Source: JABDBE01 sp049585795 (GTDB taxonomy: Bacteria > Acidobacteriota > Terriglobia > Terriglobales > Acidobacteriaceae). Taken from it: a DNA stretch of 64,000 nucleotides. The stretch lies in the NCBI GenBank assembly GCA_049585795.1, contig JBAVAQ010000034.1, positions 3,211 to 67,210 on the forward strand. Reading direction: 5' to 3'. This document shows, one piece after another, positions 17,997 to 25,445 of the stretch; position 1 is the stretch's first letter, and every line of letters begins with the position of its first letter. Under the pieces are notes generated by a model. That model searched no databases. It was not told where the DNA came from and saw only the letters and a program-made list of their open reading frames with translations. A program made the translations under genes and the position numbers.

Positions 17997-18179
17997 ATTC
18001 CTCAGGTAACGATTAAAACCGGCCTCACGACTCCGAATGGAAGTGAAGAGCTACTAACAGAATATTTGTGCGACCACCCGGGCTGTCCCAATATTGCCAC
18101 CCATGTGCTTGGTTGCGTGAAAGAGGTCGGCGCTATGGCAGCCGTTTGCGCCGAGCACGCGCCGAAGGTTCCGTCCTAA
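17997..18179 (+). CDS. Small Cys-rich protein, unusual start or frameshift
   Basis: An open frame encodes VTIKTGLTTPNGSEELLTEY followed by LCDHPGCPNIATHVLGCVKE and AAVCAEHAP to a TAA at 18177. The Cys/His spacing suggests a small zinc-ribbon-like domain. No ATG, GTG or TTG lies in frame nearby; the first candidate is an ATT at 17997 preceded by AAAGGGGGGG. An ATG at 17977 would be in frame only if the 7-G run at 17985-17991 had eight Gs. This is a decayed start, a homopolymer indel or a slippage-controlled gene. The protein-like composition supports real coding. Confidence 0.45.
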   Translation: MPQVTIKTGLTTPNGSEELLTEYLCDHPGCPNIATHVLGCVKEVGAMAAVCAEHAPKVPS

Positions 18180-18209
18180 ATTGCGTTAGGCTCTTTTTCG
18201 CCGTTCGTT

Positions 18210-18239
18210 TATCAAGGGTTCCTGTATCAAGGGTTCTTG
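18210..18239. repeat. 15-bp tandem repeat
   Basis: TATCAAGGGTTCCTG is followed directly by TATCAAGGGTTCTTG, a single mismatch. Short non-coding duplication upstream of the sulfatase promoter; no function evident. Confidence 0.6.
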
Positions 18240-18403
18240 CATGAACAGAGCAAGTCGCAGGAGAAGAGATCGCTACGCCCCCGCGACATAGCCGCTTTTC
18301 TCGTCGTAACCGCAAATCCCATCGCAACGGTCAGGGTCACCCGCAACACTCATGCACTGAGGCTACGAATTAGGCGCTTCAAGTTAAAGCGTCCTGCGGA
18401 CGG

Positions 18404-18419
18404 CTGTAATTTCTGACAG
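18404..18419 (+). promoter_or_regulatory. Palindromic promoter module I
   Basis: CTGTAATTTCTGACAG with TAGCTT after 23 bp (18443-18448), about 77 bp before the sulfatase start. Confidence 0.8.
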
Positions 18420-18524
18420 TTACCTCGCTAAAGCGGAAGTCGTAGCTTTATAGTCGAGACGGAGTGCGCCCGCCTCCTCATCGCGGCATGAATATCCCAT
18501 TTCAATAAGGAAGGAAGACTCTCT

Positions 18525-20900
18525 ATGAGTGACCAAGACAAAGTTGAACGAACAGTTCTTCCCATCCCAGACCCACCACGTTCCGGCCTGATGTTGTACG
18601 ACGCCAAGGATCCGGAAAACAAGTACCCGGCCATCACCCAGTTGCGCCCACCCACGGGTGCGCCAAATGTTCTCGTCATCTTGATTGACGATGCGGGCTT
18701 TGGCTCCTCCAGCGCCTTTGGCGGCCCATGTTACACGCCGACCGCGGAACTCTTGGCCTCCGGTGGCCTGAAATTTAACCGCTTTCACACTACAGCCTTA
18801 TGCTCGCCCACTCGTCAGGCCATGTTGACGGGACGCAACCACCACACGGTTGCCATGGGAGGGATCACCGAAATCGCTAGCGGATCGCCCGGCTATTGCT
18901 CGGTTCTACCAAACACCTGCGCGCCACTCGCCCGAACCCTCAAGCTCAACGGCTACGCGACAGCCCAGTTCGGCAAGTGCCATGAAGTGCCCGTGTGGGA
19001 GACCAGTCCCGCCGGCCCTTTTGATTCCTGGCCTACCGGGGGAGGGGGATTCGAATATTTCTACGGTTTCATTGGCGGCGAGGCGCACCAGTGGTATCCA
19101 TCTCTTTATGAAGGCACGACACCGGTCGAGCCCAAGAAGACGCCCGAAGAGGGCTACCACTTCATGGCAGACATGACCGACAAAGCGATCAACTGGATCG
19201 GACAACAGAAGGCGCTCATTCCAGATAAGCCCTTCTTCGTCTACTTCGCACCGGGCGCGACTCACGCCCCTCACCATGTTCCGAAAGAATGGGCAGATAA
19301 ATACAAAGGCAAATTCGACCAGGGCTGGGACAAGCTGCGCGAAGAAACCTTCGCCCGCCAGAAAAAGCTAGGCGTCATTCCTCAAGATTGCCAACTCACG
19401 AAGCGGCACAAAGAAATTCCGGCATGGGATGAGATGCCTGCCGCGCTTAAACCCGTGCTCATCCGGCAGATGGAGGTTTACGCCGGGTTCATGGAATATT
19501 GCGACTACCACGTGGGCCGCGTGATCGATGGGATCAAGAAACTCGGCCTGCTCGATGACACGCTCATCTACTACATTATCGGCGATAACGGTGGGTCCGG
19601 CGAAGGTACTCTGCACGGTACCTACAACGAGATGATCAACTTCAACGGCGCGTCAGCACTGGAGACTCCTGAGTTCCTGATGGCTCACCTCGACAAACTG
19701 GGCGGGCCCGAGTCCTACAACCACTTTGCCGTAGGCTGGGCGCACGCCATGGATACGCCGTATCAGTGGACCAAGCAGGTCGCTTCGCACTGGGGCGGCA
19801 CGCGCAACGGGACAATCGTGCACTGGCCCAAGGGGATTAAGGGGAGAGGTGAACTCCGAACCCATTTCTGCCACTGCATTGACGTAGCTCCGACCATTCT
19901 GGAAGTGGCCGGACTACCCCAACCGCTTTTCGTCAACGGAGTGCAGCAGCATCCGATCGAAGGCGTCAGCATGGCCTACGCGTTCAGCGATGCCAAGGCA
20001 GCCGAACAACATGAAACACAGTACTTCGAGATGTTTGGCAACCGAGGCATTTACCACAGGGGCTGGACTGCAGTCACACGCCACAAAACTCCCTGGATCC
20101 TCATCGGCGAGAAAACCCCGGCATTCGACGACGATGTTTGGGAACTTTACGACACCAACAAAGACTGGACTCAGGCAAATGATCTGTCTAAGCAGATGCC
20201 GGAGAAGTTGCACGAACTACAGCGCCTGTGGCTGATCGAGGCGACGCGGTATAACGTACTCCCTCTCGATGACAACCTTGGCGCACGGCTTAACTCGGAT
20301 ACAGCAGGGCGTCCGCAGTTGATCAAGGGCAAATCCCAAATCTTGTTTGGCAGCATGGGCCGTTTGTCTGAAAACTCAGTGCTCAACCTGAAGAACAAGT
20401 CGCACTCGGTGACCGCCGCGATCGTCGTACCCACAACCGGAGCCGAAGGCGTTATCGTAGCCCAAGGGGGCAACATCGGCGGCTGGAGCCTCTACGCGAA
20501 AGGCGGCAAGCTCAAGTACTGCTATAACTTCCTCGGCATTCAACAATTCTATGCCGAATCTAGCAGCGTCCTGTCTCCCGGTGAGCACCAAGTACGCATG
20601 GAGTTTGCGTACGCTGGCGGTGGCCTGGGCAAGGGCGGCGTGGCGTCCTTGTATGTCGACGGTAAGAAAGTTGGGGAGGGCAAGGTCGCGGTGACAGCAG
20701 CGATGGTCTTCTCTGCCGATGATGGCTGTGACGTGGGAGTGGACAACGGATCTCCCGTCTCGCCCGACTATGGGGCGCGCGGGAACGAGTTTACGGGTCA
20801 CGTTAAGGGCGTGCAACTCGCCATTGCCGAAGATGCCGTAAGCGTCGATCACCTCGTCGCGCCGGAGGATGCCGTCCGCATTGCCATGGCGCGACAGTAG
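18525..20900 (+). CDS. Arylsulfatase, large type
   Basis: 791 residues (GGAAGG Shine-Dalgarno). Sulfatases hydrolyse sulfate esters using a formylglycine made from Cys or Ser. Seen here: metal ligands in LIDDAGFG (about 53-60), active-site CSPTR with Cys 93, a FGKCH segment where most relatives have FGKWH, and the IGDNGGSGEG metal site. The last 200 or so residues form a beta-rich domain (VTAAIVVPTTGAEGVIVAQG), common in long arylsulfatases. No signal peptide is visible, so export is unproven. It is monocistronic with a strong terminator. FGE (11917) or anSME (22199) could mature it. Confidence 0.9.
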   Translation: MSDQDKVERTVLPIPDPPRSGLMLYDAKDPENKYPAITQLRPPTGAPNVLVILIDDAGFGSSSAFGGPCYTPTAELLASGGLKFNRFHTTALCSPTRQAMLTGRNHHTVAMGGITEIASGSPGYCSVLPNTCAPLARTLKLNGYATAQFGKCHEVPVWETSPAGPFDSWPTGGGGFEYFYGFIGGEAHQWYPSLYEGTTPVEPKKTPEEGYHFMADMTDKAINWIGQQKALIPDKPFFVYFAPGATHAPHHVPKEWADKYKGKFDQGWDKLREETFARQKKLGVIPQDCQLTKRHKEIPAWDEMPAALKPVLIRQMEVYAGFMEYCDYHVGRVIDGIKKLGLLDDTLIYYIIGDNGGSGEGTLHGTYNEMINFNGASALETPEFLMAHLDKLGGPESYNHFAVGWAHAMDTPYQWTKQVASHWGGTRNGTIVHWPKGIKGRGELRTHFCHCIDVAPTILEVAGLPQPLFVNGVQQHPIEGVSMAYAFSDAKAAEQHETQYFEMFGNRGIYHRGWTAVTRHKTPWILIGEKTPAFDDDVWELYDTNKDWTQANDLSKQMPEKLHELQRLWLIEATRYNVLPLDDNLGARLNSDTAGRPQLIKGKSQILFGSMGRLSENSVLNLKNKSHSVTAAIVVPTTGAEGVIVAQGGNIGGWSLYAKGGKLKYCYNFLGIQQFYAESSSVLSPGEHQVRMEFAYAGGGLGKGGVASLYVDGKKVGEGKVAVTAAMVFSADDGCDVGVDNGSPVSPDYGARGNEFTGHVKGVQLAIAEDAVSVDHLVAPEDAVRIAMARQ

Positions 20901-20924
20901 AAGTCGCGAATACCTTGCCTTACG

Positions 20925-20961
20925 CACCCGTCCAAGATTTTTCTTGGGCGGGTGGGTTTTT
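20925..20961 (+). terminator. Rho-independent terminator after sulfatase
   Basis: A 12-bp stem (CACCCGTCCAAG with CTTGGGCGGGTG, one G-U pair) is followed by GGTTTTT. It ends the sulfatase transcript. Confidence 0.8.
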
Positions 20962-21273
20962 GGTACAGAGGTGTTTGCTGTTGTTCGCCACAATCACAAT
21001 TTCAAATAAGATGAGAACGCGATATTTTTCCTTTGCGCCGCCGACCGGGAGCGCGCCATTGAAAGTGATACTGCCATTCGTAGAAGGATTAGGTCAGGGG
21101 GAACACATTGGAATGAAGCGGCGTGATGAGATAGGCGCGGGGCGCAAGGTCTTGGGCCCGGAGCACCGACGACAGCAGCCATGAAGCGATTCCGATGCGA
21201 AGAAACATCGGACACAAGGCCGTTCTACGATGTCTTCGCTTTCTCGAAATCTGGCGGAGTTCTGCCCCACGTT
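20962..21273. other. Gene-free interval
   Basis: Convergent intergenic region between the sulfatase and SYLF genes. I see no coding frame, promoter module or structured element in it. Confidence 0.45.
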
Positions 21274-21861
21274 CTAGGTAGATCCCGCGCTTGAATTTAG
21301 GTCATCGTCTTTGTAGTACTTAGTGCCTTTGGCGGTGATTTCAAGGGCGAGGCCCTTGTCGGTGAGCTGATACATCCAAACACCGTCCGAGACCGAGACT
21401 GCGCCCGCCATCGCTCCGCCCTTATCTCCGTTTTTCGCAGCCGCCGTAGCCTGCCCGCCGAATTGCCACCCGGAGTTCACGAAAGTGTTGAAGGCCTTTC
21501 CGGTGTCGAAAACGAAAATGACGCTAAACTTCTTCACCCCCATACCGAGGCCCGCTTGGACTTCGAGCATCTTCATGAAAGTCTCACGCTTGGTTTTGTT
21601 GTCGACGGCAATGCCTTTTCCATTACCCGAGCCGGCAATCAGGATTTTCACTCCCAGGTTGCTGAAGACCGCATATCCGGCCGCTTCTGCGACCGCCGAT
21701 TTGGCGCTCGGCTGTGCTTTGTAAAGGCGTTGAAGTGTGTCCTGCGCCATGTTGCGGATGTCTTTCTGTTTCTTTTCGATCTTGGGATCGGCAGAATATG
21801 CCGGCCCCGCCAACGCGCAAACCACGACGGCGACGAGGAGTTTTTGCATTCTTGTTTTCAT
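21274..21861 (-). CDS. SYLF/Ysc84-domain lipid-binding protein
   Basis: 195 residues. A signal peptide (KLLVAVVVCALAGPAYSAD) precedes a SYLF domain with AAGYAVFSNLGVKILIAGSG, LEVQAGLGMGVKKFSVIFVF and SVSDGVWMYQLTDKGLALEI. SYLF domains bind phosphoinositides in eukaryotes; bacterial members are periplasmic and uncharacterised. It is a single-gene unit behind module J. Confidence 0.85.
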   Translation of the reverse strand: MKTRMQKLLVAVVVCALAGPAYSADPKIEKKQKDIRNMAQDTLQRLYKAQPSAKSAVAEAAGYAVFSNLGVKILIAGSGNGKGIAVDNKTKRETFMKMLEVQAGLGMGVKKFSVIFVFDTGKAFNTFVNSGWQFGGQATAAAKNGDKGGAMAGAVSVSDGVWMYQLTDKGLALEITAKGTKYYKDDDLNSSAGST

Positions 21862-21986
21862 GGTTCACCTTTTTGCTGGTTTATCAGCCGCTGTAACAAA
21901 TCCCCCACGGACGGACCGGCGGCATGAGCGTAGAAAGCCGGGTTCAGCGAACTCTGTAGTCTAGGAGTCCCGTGCCACCCCGGTAA

Positions 21987-22002
21987 CTGGCAGAACTGAC
22001 AG
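21987..22002 (-). promoter_or_regulatory. Palindromic promoter module J
   Basis: CTGGCAGAACTGACAG. On the minus strand TAGACT follows after 23 bp (21958-21963), pointing to the SYLF gene. Confidence 0.8.
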
Positions 22003-22090
22003 CCCACGCTGAACCTAGATCGCCCAAGGCGGCGGCTGCACAGTGCTAGCGATCTTTGGTCGTGGGTCGTGTCCAGACCAATCTTTCACC

Positions 22091-22106
22091 CTGTACGTTT
22101 TGACAG
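22091..22106 (+). promoter_or_regulatory. Palindromic promoter module K
   Basis: CTGTACGTTTTGACAG with TAGTCT after 24 bp (22131-22136). It lies inside the longest maturase frame and so argues for a start at 22199 or later. Confidence 0.75.
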
Positions 22107-22198
22107 TTACGCAACTGCAGGACCCAGACCTAGTCTGTTGCTGCGCGGACAAGCAGGCCCCCAGTGGACCGGTTGCCGTCACGCAATGGGGTATTCAA

Positions 22199-23668
22199 AT
22201 GGACCTTATGACTGACGATACTTGGCCGGTGCATGCACCCCCAGGTTTTCACCTGCTTGCGAAGCCGAGCGGTTCCACGTGCAACATCGATTGCACATAC
22301 TGCTTCTTCCTGTCGAAGGAATCGTTGTATCCGAACGAGAAAAATCGGATGTCGGATGCCACGCTTGAGACCTACATTCGCCAGTTGCTGGAATCGCACC
22401 GCACGCCCACGGTAACCGTGGCGTGGCAGGGGGGCGAGCCGACGCTGATGAAACTGGAGTTCTTCAGGCGATCGGTTGAGCTCGTCGAAAAATACCGCCA
22501 GCCCGGGCAGACCGTGGAACACACCTTTCAGACCAACGGCATCCTCCTCGATGACGAGTGGTGCGTATTTTTCAAGGAACACAATTTTCTGGTCGGCTTG
22601 AGCGTCGACGGTCCACGCGAAATTCACGACACATACCGGCTCGACCGTGGCAAGAAAGGCACGTTCGACCGCGTCATGCAGGGGTGGGCATACCTGCACA
22701 AGCACGGCGTCGAGTTCAACATTTTGTGTACGGTAAACGCCGCCAACGAGAAACATGGCCGCGCGGTTTACCGTTTCTTCCGCGACGAGATGGGAGCGAA
22801 GTGGATGCAGTTCATCCCGATCGTCGAGCGCGCATCGGAGGAGACCATCGACATCGCGAACCAGGGCTGGAGCGAGCAGCCGGGCCGCAAGCGTTTGTTC
22901 TACACGCAGTCCGGCAACCTGGTAACCAAGCGCTCGGTCGGAGGCGAACAATACGGCCGCTTCCTCGTGGATATCTTCGAAGAATGGGTCCGGCATGACG
23001 TCGGCAAGGTTTTCGTCCAGATGTTCGACGTCACGCTGGAAGCTTATTTCGGCCGCCATCTACTGTGCATCCACGCCCCCACCTGCGGATATGGCCCCGC
23101 GCTGGAATACAACGGCGATGTTTATTCTTGCGATCATTTCGTCGAACCGCGCTACAAGCTCGGCAATATCCACGAAACCCATCTTGTGAAACTTGTAGCC
23201 TCGGCCGAGCAGCGCAAGTTCGGCGATGACAAACGCGATTCGCTCACCGCGCAGTGCCAGCGTTGTGAGGTTAGAGGGCTATGTAACGGGGGTTGTCCGA
23301 AGGATCGATTTTCGCTGTCGTCCGATGGCGATCCCGGCCAGAACTACCTCTGTGCCGGTTTGTATCTGTTCTTCACCCACACCGGCCCCGCGATGCAGAC
23401 TATGGCCAACCTGCTCAAGCGGGGCCTCCCACCCTCCGACCTGATGTCACTGACCGCTGCTGACGACGCGAGGCGCGGTCCTTATGAACCTTGTCCTTGC
23501 GGAAGTGGCCGCAAGTTCCGCTTCTGCCATGGCAATCGCGAACCGGACTCGCCTTTCAGCCGGCTAAGCCGGGGAACGGCTTCGCCGCTGAAGGCAGCGG
23601 TTATCCCAATGCAGACTGTAGTTCCACCAATAGCATCGCCCGGCGGCGCCGATGGAGGAATCAAGTGA
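22199..23668 (+). CDS. Anaerobic sulfatase-maturating radical SAM enzyme with SEC-C tail
   Basis: About 489 residues from the ATG at 22199 (another ATG at 22208). Radical SAM core with the 4Fe-4S motif CNIDCTYCFF, then a SPASM-type Cys-rich region (CIHAPTCGYGPALEYNGDVY, CDHF, CQRCEVRGLCNGGCPKDRF) holding auxiliary clusters. This architecture is that of anSME, which makes formylglycine on sulfatases without O2. Oddly, the C-terminus carries a SEC-C zinc motif, PCPCGSGRKFRFCHGN, as in SecA tails, which may dock substrates. The longer frame back to 22043 spans the promoter and is rejected. It is the first gene of an operon with a sulfatase and a methyltransferase. Confidence 0.87.
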   Translation: MDLMTDDTWPVHAPPGFHLLAKPSGSTCNIDCTYCFFLSKESLYPNEKNRMSDATLETYIRQLLESHRTPTVTVAWQGGEPTLMKLEFFRRSVELVEKYRQPGQTVEHTFQTNGILLDDEWCVFFKEHNFLVGLSVDGPREIHDTYRLDRGKKGTFDRVMQGWAYLHKHGVEFNILCTVNAANEKHGRAVYRFFRDEMGAKWMQFIPIVERASEETIDIANQGWSEQPGRKRLFYTQSGNLVTKRSVGGEQYGRFLVDIFEEWVRHDVGKVFVQMFDVTLEAYFGRHLLCIHAPTCGYGPALEYNGDVYSCDHFVEPRYKLGNIHETHLVKLVASAEQRKFGDDKRDSLTAQCQRCEVRGLCNGGCPKDRFSLSSDGDPGQNYLCAGLYLFFTHTGPAMQTMANLLKRGLPPSDLMSLTAADDARRGPYEPCPCGSGRKFRFCHGNREPDSPFSRLSRGTASPLKAAVIPMQTVVPPIASPGGADGGIK

Positions 23669-23760
23669 GAGCTCGACGGCGCATTCCGATTCTGATGCAG
23701 TTTTTCACCGGCCAAAGCCGGCAATCTCAACCCAAATTAAATTAAAGGAAGGAACAAATT

Positions 23761-25332
23761 ATGGCTACAAAACAACCGAACATACTGATTCTCTGGGGCG
23801 ACGATATCGGTACCTGGAACATCAGCCACTTCAGCAAAGGCATGATGGGCTACCGGACGCCGAACATCGATCGGGTCGCCACTGAAGGCGCTACCTTCAC
23901 CGACTTCTACGGCCAACAGAGCTGCACCGCTGGCCGCGCCGCCTTCATCACCGGCCAGAACCCGCTTCGCACCGGCTTGACCAAAGTCGGAATGCCCGGC
24001 GCACCCGTCGGACTTCAACCGGAAGACCCCACCATCGCCGATCTGCTCAAGCCGCTCGGCTACGCCACTGGCCAGTTTGGCAAGAACCATCTCGGCGATC
24101 GGAATGAATACCTGCCAACCGTGCATGGATTTGACGAGTTCTTCGGCAATCTCTACCACCTGAACGCGGAAGAAGAACCAGAACTGCCCGACTATCCCAA
24201 GGATCCTAAGTTCCTCGCGGAGTTCGGACCCCGAGGTGTGCTGCACTGCGTGGCTACGGACAAGGACGATGCGACCGTTGAGCCGCGCTGGGGCAAGGTG
24301 GGTAAACAGGTAGTGAAGGACACCGGCCCGCTGACCAAGAAGCGCATGGAAACCGTCGACGAGGAGATCACTTCCCGAGCTCTCGGCTGGATGGAGAAGC
24401 AAGCCAAAGCCAACAAGCCGTTCTTTCTCTGGTACAACTCGACGGCGATGCATTTCCGGACTCACCTCGCCGACAAGAACCGCGGCAAGAGCGGACAGGA
24501 TGACTACAGCGATCGCATGGTTACACACGACGAGCAAATCGGCCAGATGCTCGACAAGCTCGATGAATTGGGCATCGCCGACAACACATTTGTCATGTAC
24601 TCCACCGACAACGGCCCGGAGAACGACACTTGGCCAGATGGCGCCAACACGCCTTTCCGCAGCCAAAAGGATACGAACTGGGAAGGCGCATGGCGTGTTC
24701 CGTCATTCATCCGCTGGCCCGGCAAGGTCAAGGCGGGTACGGTCCTAAACGGCATCGTCTCCCACCAGGATATGTTGCCGACGTTGCTGGCATTGGCGGG
24801 TGACCCGGATGTAAGCCAGAAGCTCTTGAACGGCTACAAAATCGGAGACAAGACCTTCAAGGTGCACATCGACGGGGTCAACGTGCTGCCCTACCTCACG
24901 GGCCAGGTGAAGGAAAGTCCGAGAGAAGCCTTCTTCTACGTCAGCGATGACGGGGGCGTCATGGCAGTCCGGGCGGGCGATTACAAGCTGGTGTTCGAAG
25001 AGCAGCGTGCAACTTCCACTGCGGTTTGGCAGGAGCCGATGGTGAAGCTGCGCCTTCCCTACATATTTAACCTGAGACGCGATCCGTTCGAGCGCGCCAA
25101 CGTGAACTCCAATGTCTACTGGGATTGGATGATCAACCACGTCCCTCAGCTTTACCAATGTCAAGCGCTGGTGGCCGCCCAAATTGACAACTACGTAAAG
25201 TATCCGCCCCGCCAGAAGGCGGCCTCATTCAACCTCGACTCGGTGATGGCGCAACTCGGGCCAGCGATCGCGGCGTATAAGAAAAAAGAAGCGGCCGCCG
25301 AAAGGCAGCCAACTTCAGCGGCTGCAGATTAA
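23761..25332 (+). CDS. Arylsulfatase with variant CTAGR active site
   Basis: 523 residues with a good GGAAGGAAC Shine-Dalgarno, 92 bp after the maturase. Metal-binding LWGDDIGTWN near the N-terminus, the modified Cys at position 55 in SCTAGRAAF, FGKNHLGD, and STDNGPENDTW are visible. The usual CxPxR core reads CTAGR, with Ala in place of Pro; such CxAxR sites are accepted in formylglycine-type sulfatases. No signal peptide is visible, so location is uncertain. Co-transcription with anSME suggests that enzyme matures it. Confidence 0.9.
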   Translation: MATKQPNILILWGDDIGTWNISHFSKGMMGYRTPNIDRVATEGATFTDFYGQQSCTAGRAAFITGQNPLRTGLTKVGMPGAPVGLQPEDPTIADLLKPLGYATGQFGKNHLGDRNEYLPTVHGFDEFFGNLYHLNAEEEPELPDYPKDPKFLAEFGPRGVLHCVATDKDDATVEPRWGKVGKQVVKDTGPLTKKRMETVDEEITSRALGWMEKQAKANKPFFLWYNSTAMHFRTHLADKNRGKSGQDDYSDRMVTHDEQIGQMLDKLDELGIADNTFVMYSTDNGPENDTWPDGANTPFRSQKDTNWEGAWRVPSFIRWPGKVKAGTVLNGIVSHQDMLPTLLALAGDPDVSQKLLNGYKIGDKTFKVHIDGVNVLPYLTGQVKESPREAFFYVSDDGGVMAVRAGDYKLVFEEQRATSTAVWQEPMVKLRLPYIFNLRRDPFERANVNSNVYWDWMINHVPQLYQCQALVAAQIDNYVKYPPRQKAASFNLDSVMAQLGPAIAAYKKKEAAAERQPTSAAAD

Positions 25333-25344
25333 GAAGCCATCAAG

Positions 25345-25369
25345 AAGGGAGGTCGAAAGACCTCCCTTT
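25345..25369 (+). terminator. GNRA-loop hairpin, candidate attenuator
   Basis: AAGGGAGGTC pairs perfectly with GACCTCCCTT around a GAAA loop; only three Ts follow. It lies between the sulfatase and methyltransferase genes and may reduce read-through. Confidence 0.55.
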
Positions 25370-25398
25370 CCAAGGCAGGCGAGCACAGCACCCGAACT

Positions 25399-25430
25399 CC
25401 CCGGCGGATAACCGTCTGCCGGGGAATTTT
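25399..25430 (+). terminator. Second hairpin before methyltransferase gene
   Basis: CCCCGGC and GCCGGGG form a 7-bp stem with a 12-nt loop, followed by AATTTT. With the previous hairpin it may partly end the maturase-sulfatase transcript 16 bp before the next start codon. Confidence 0.45.
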
Positions 25431-25445
25431 CAAACACGGTTTGTC

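Noticed and set aside
22043..22198. N-terminal extension of the radical SAM maturase
   Set aside because: The 52-residue extension is Cys-rich and unlike the family, and it contains palindrome K and its -10, so it is promoter DNA.
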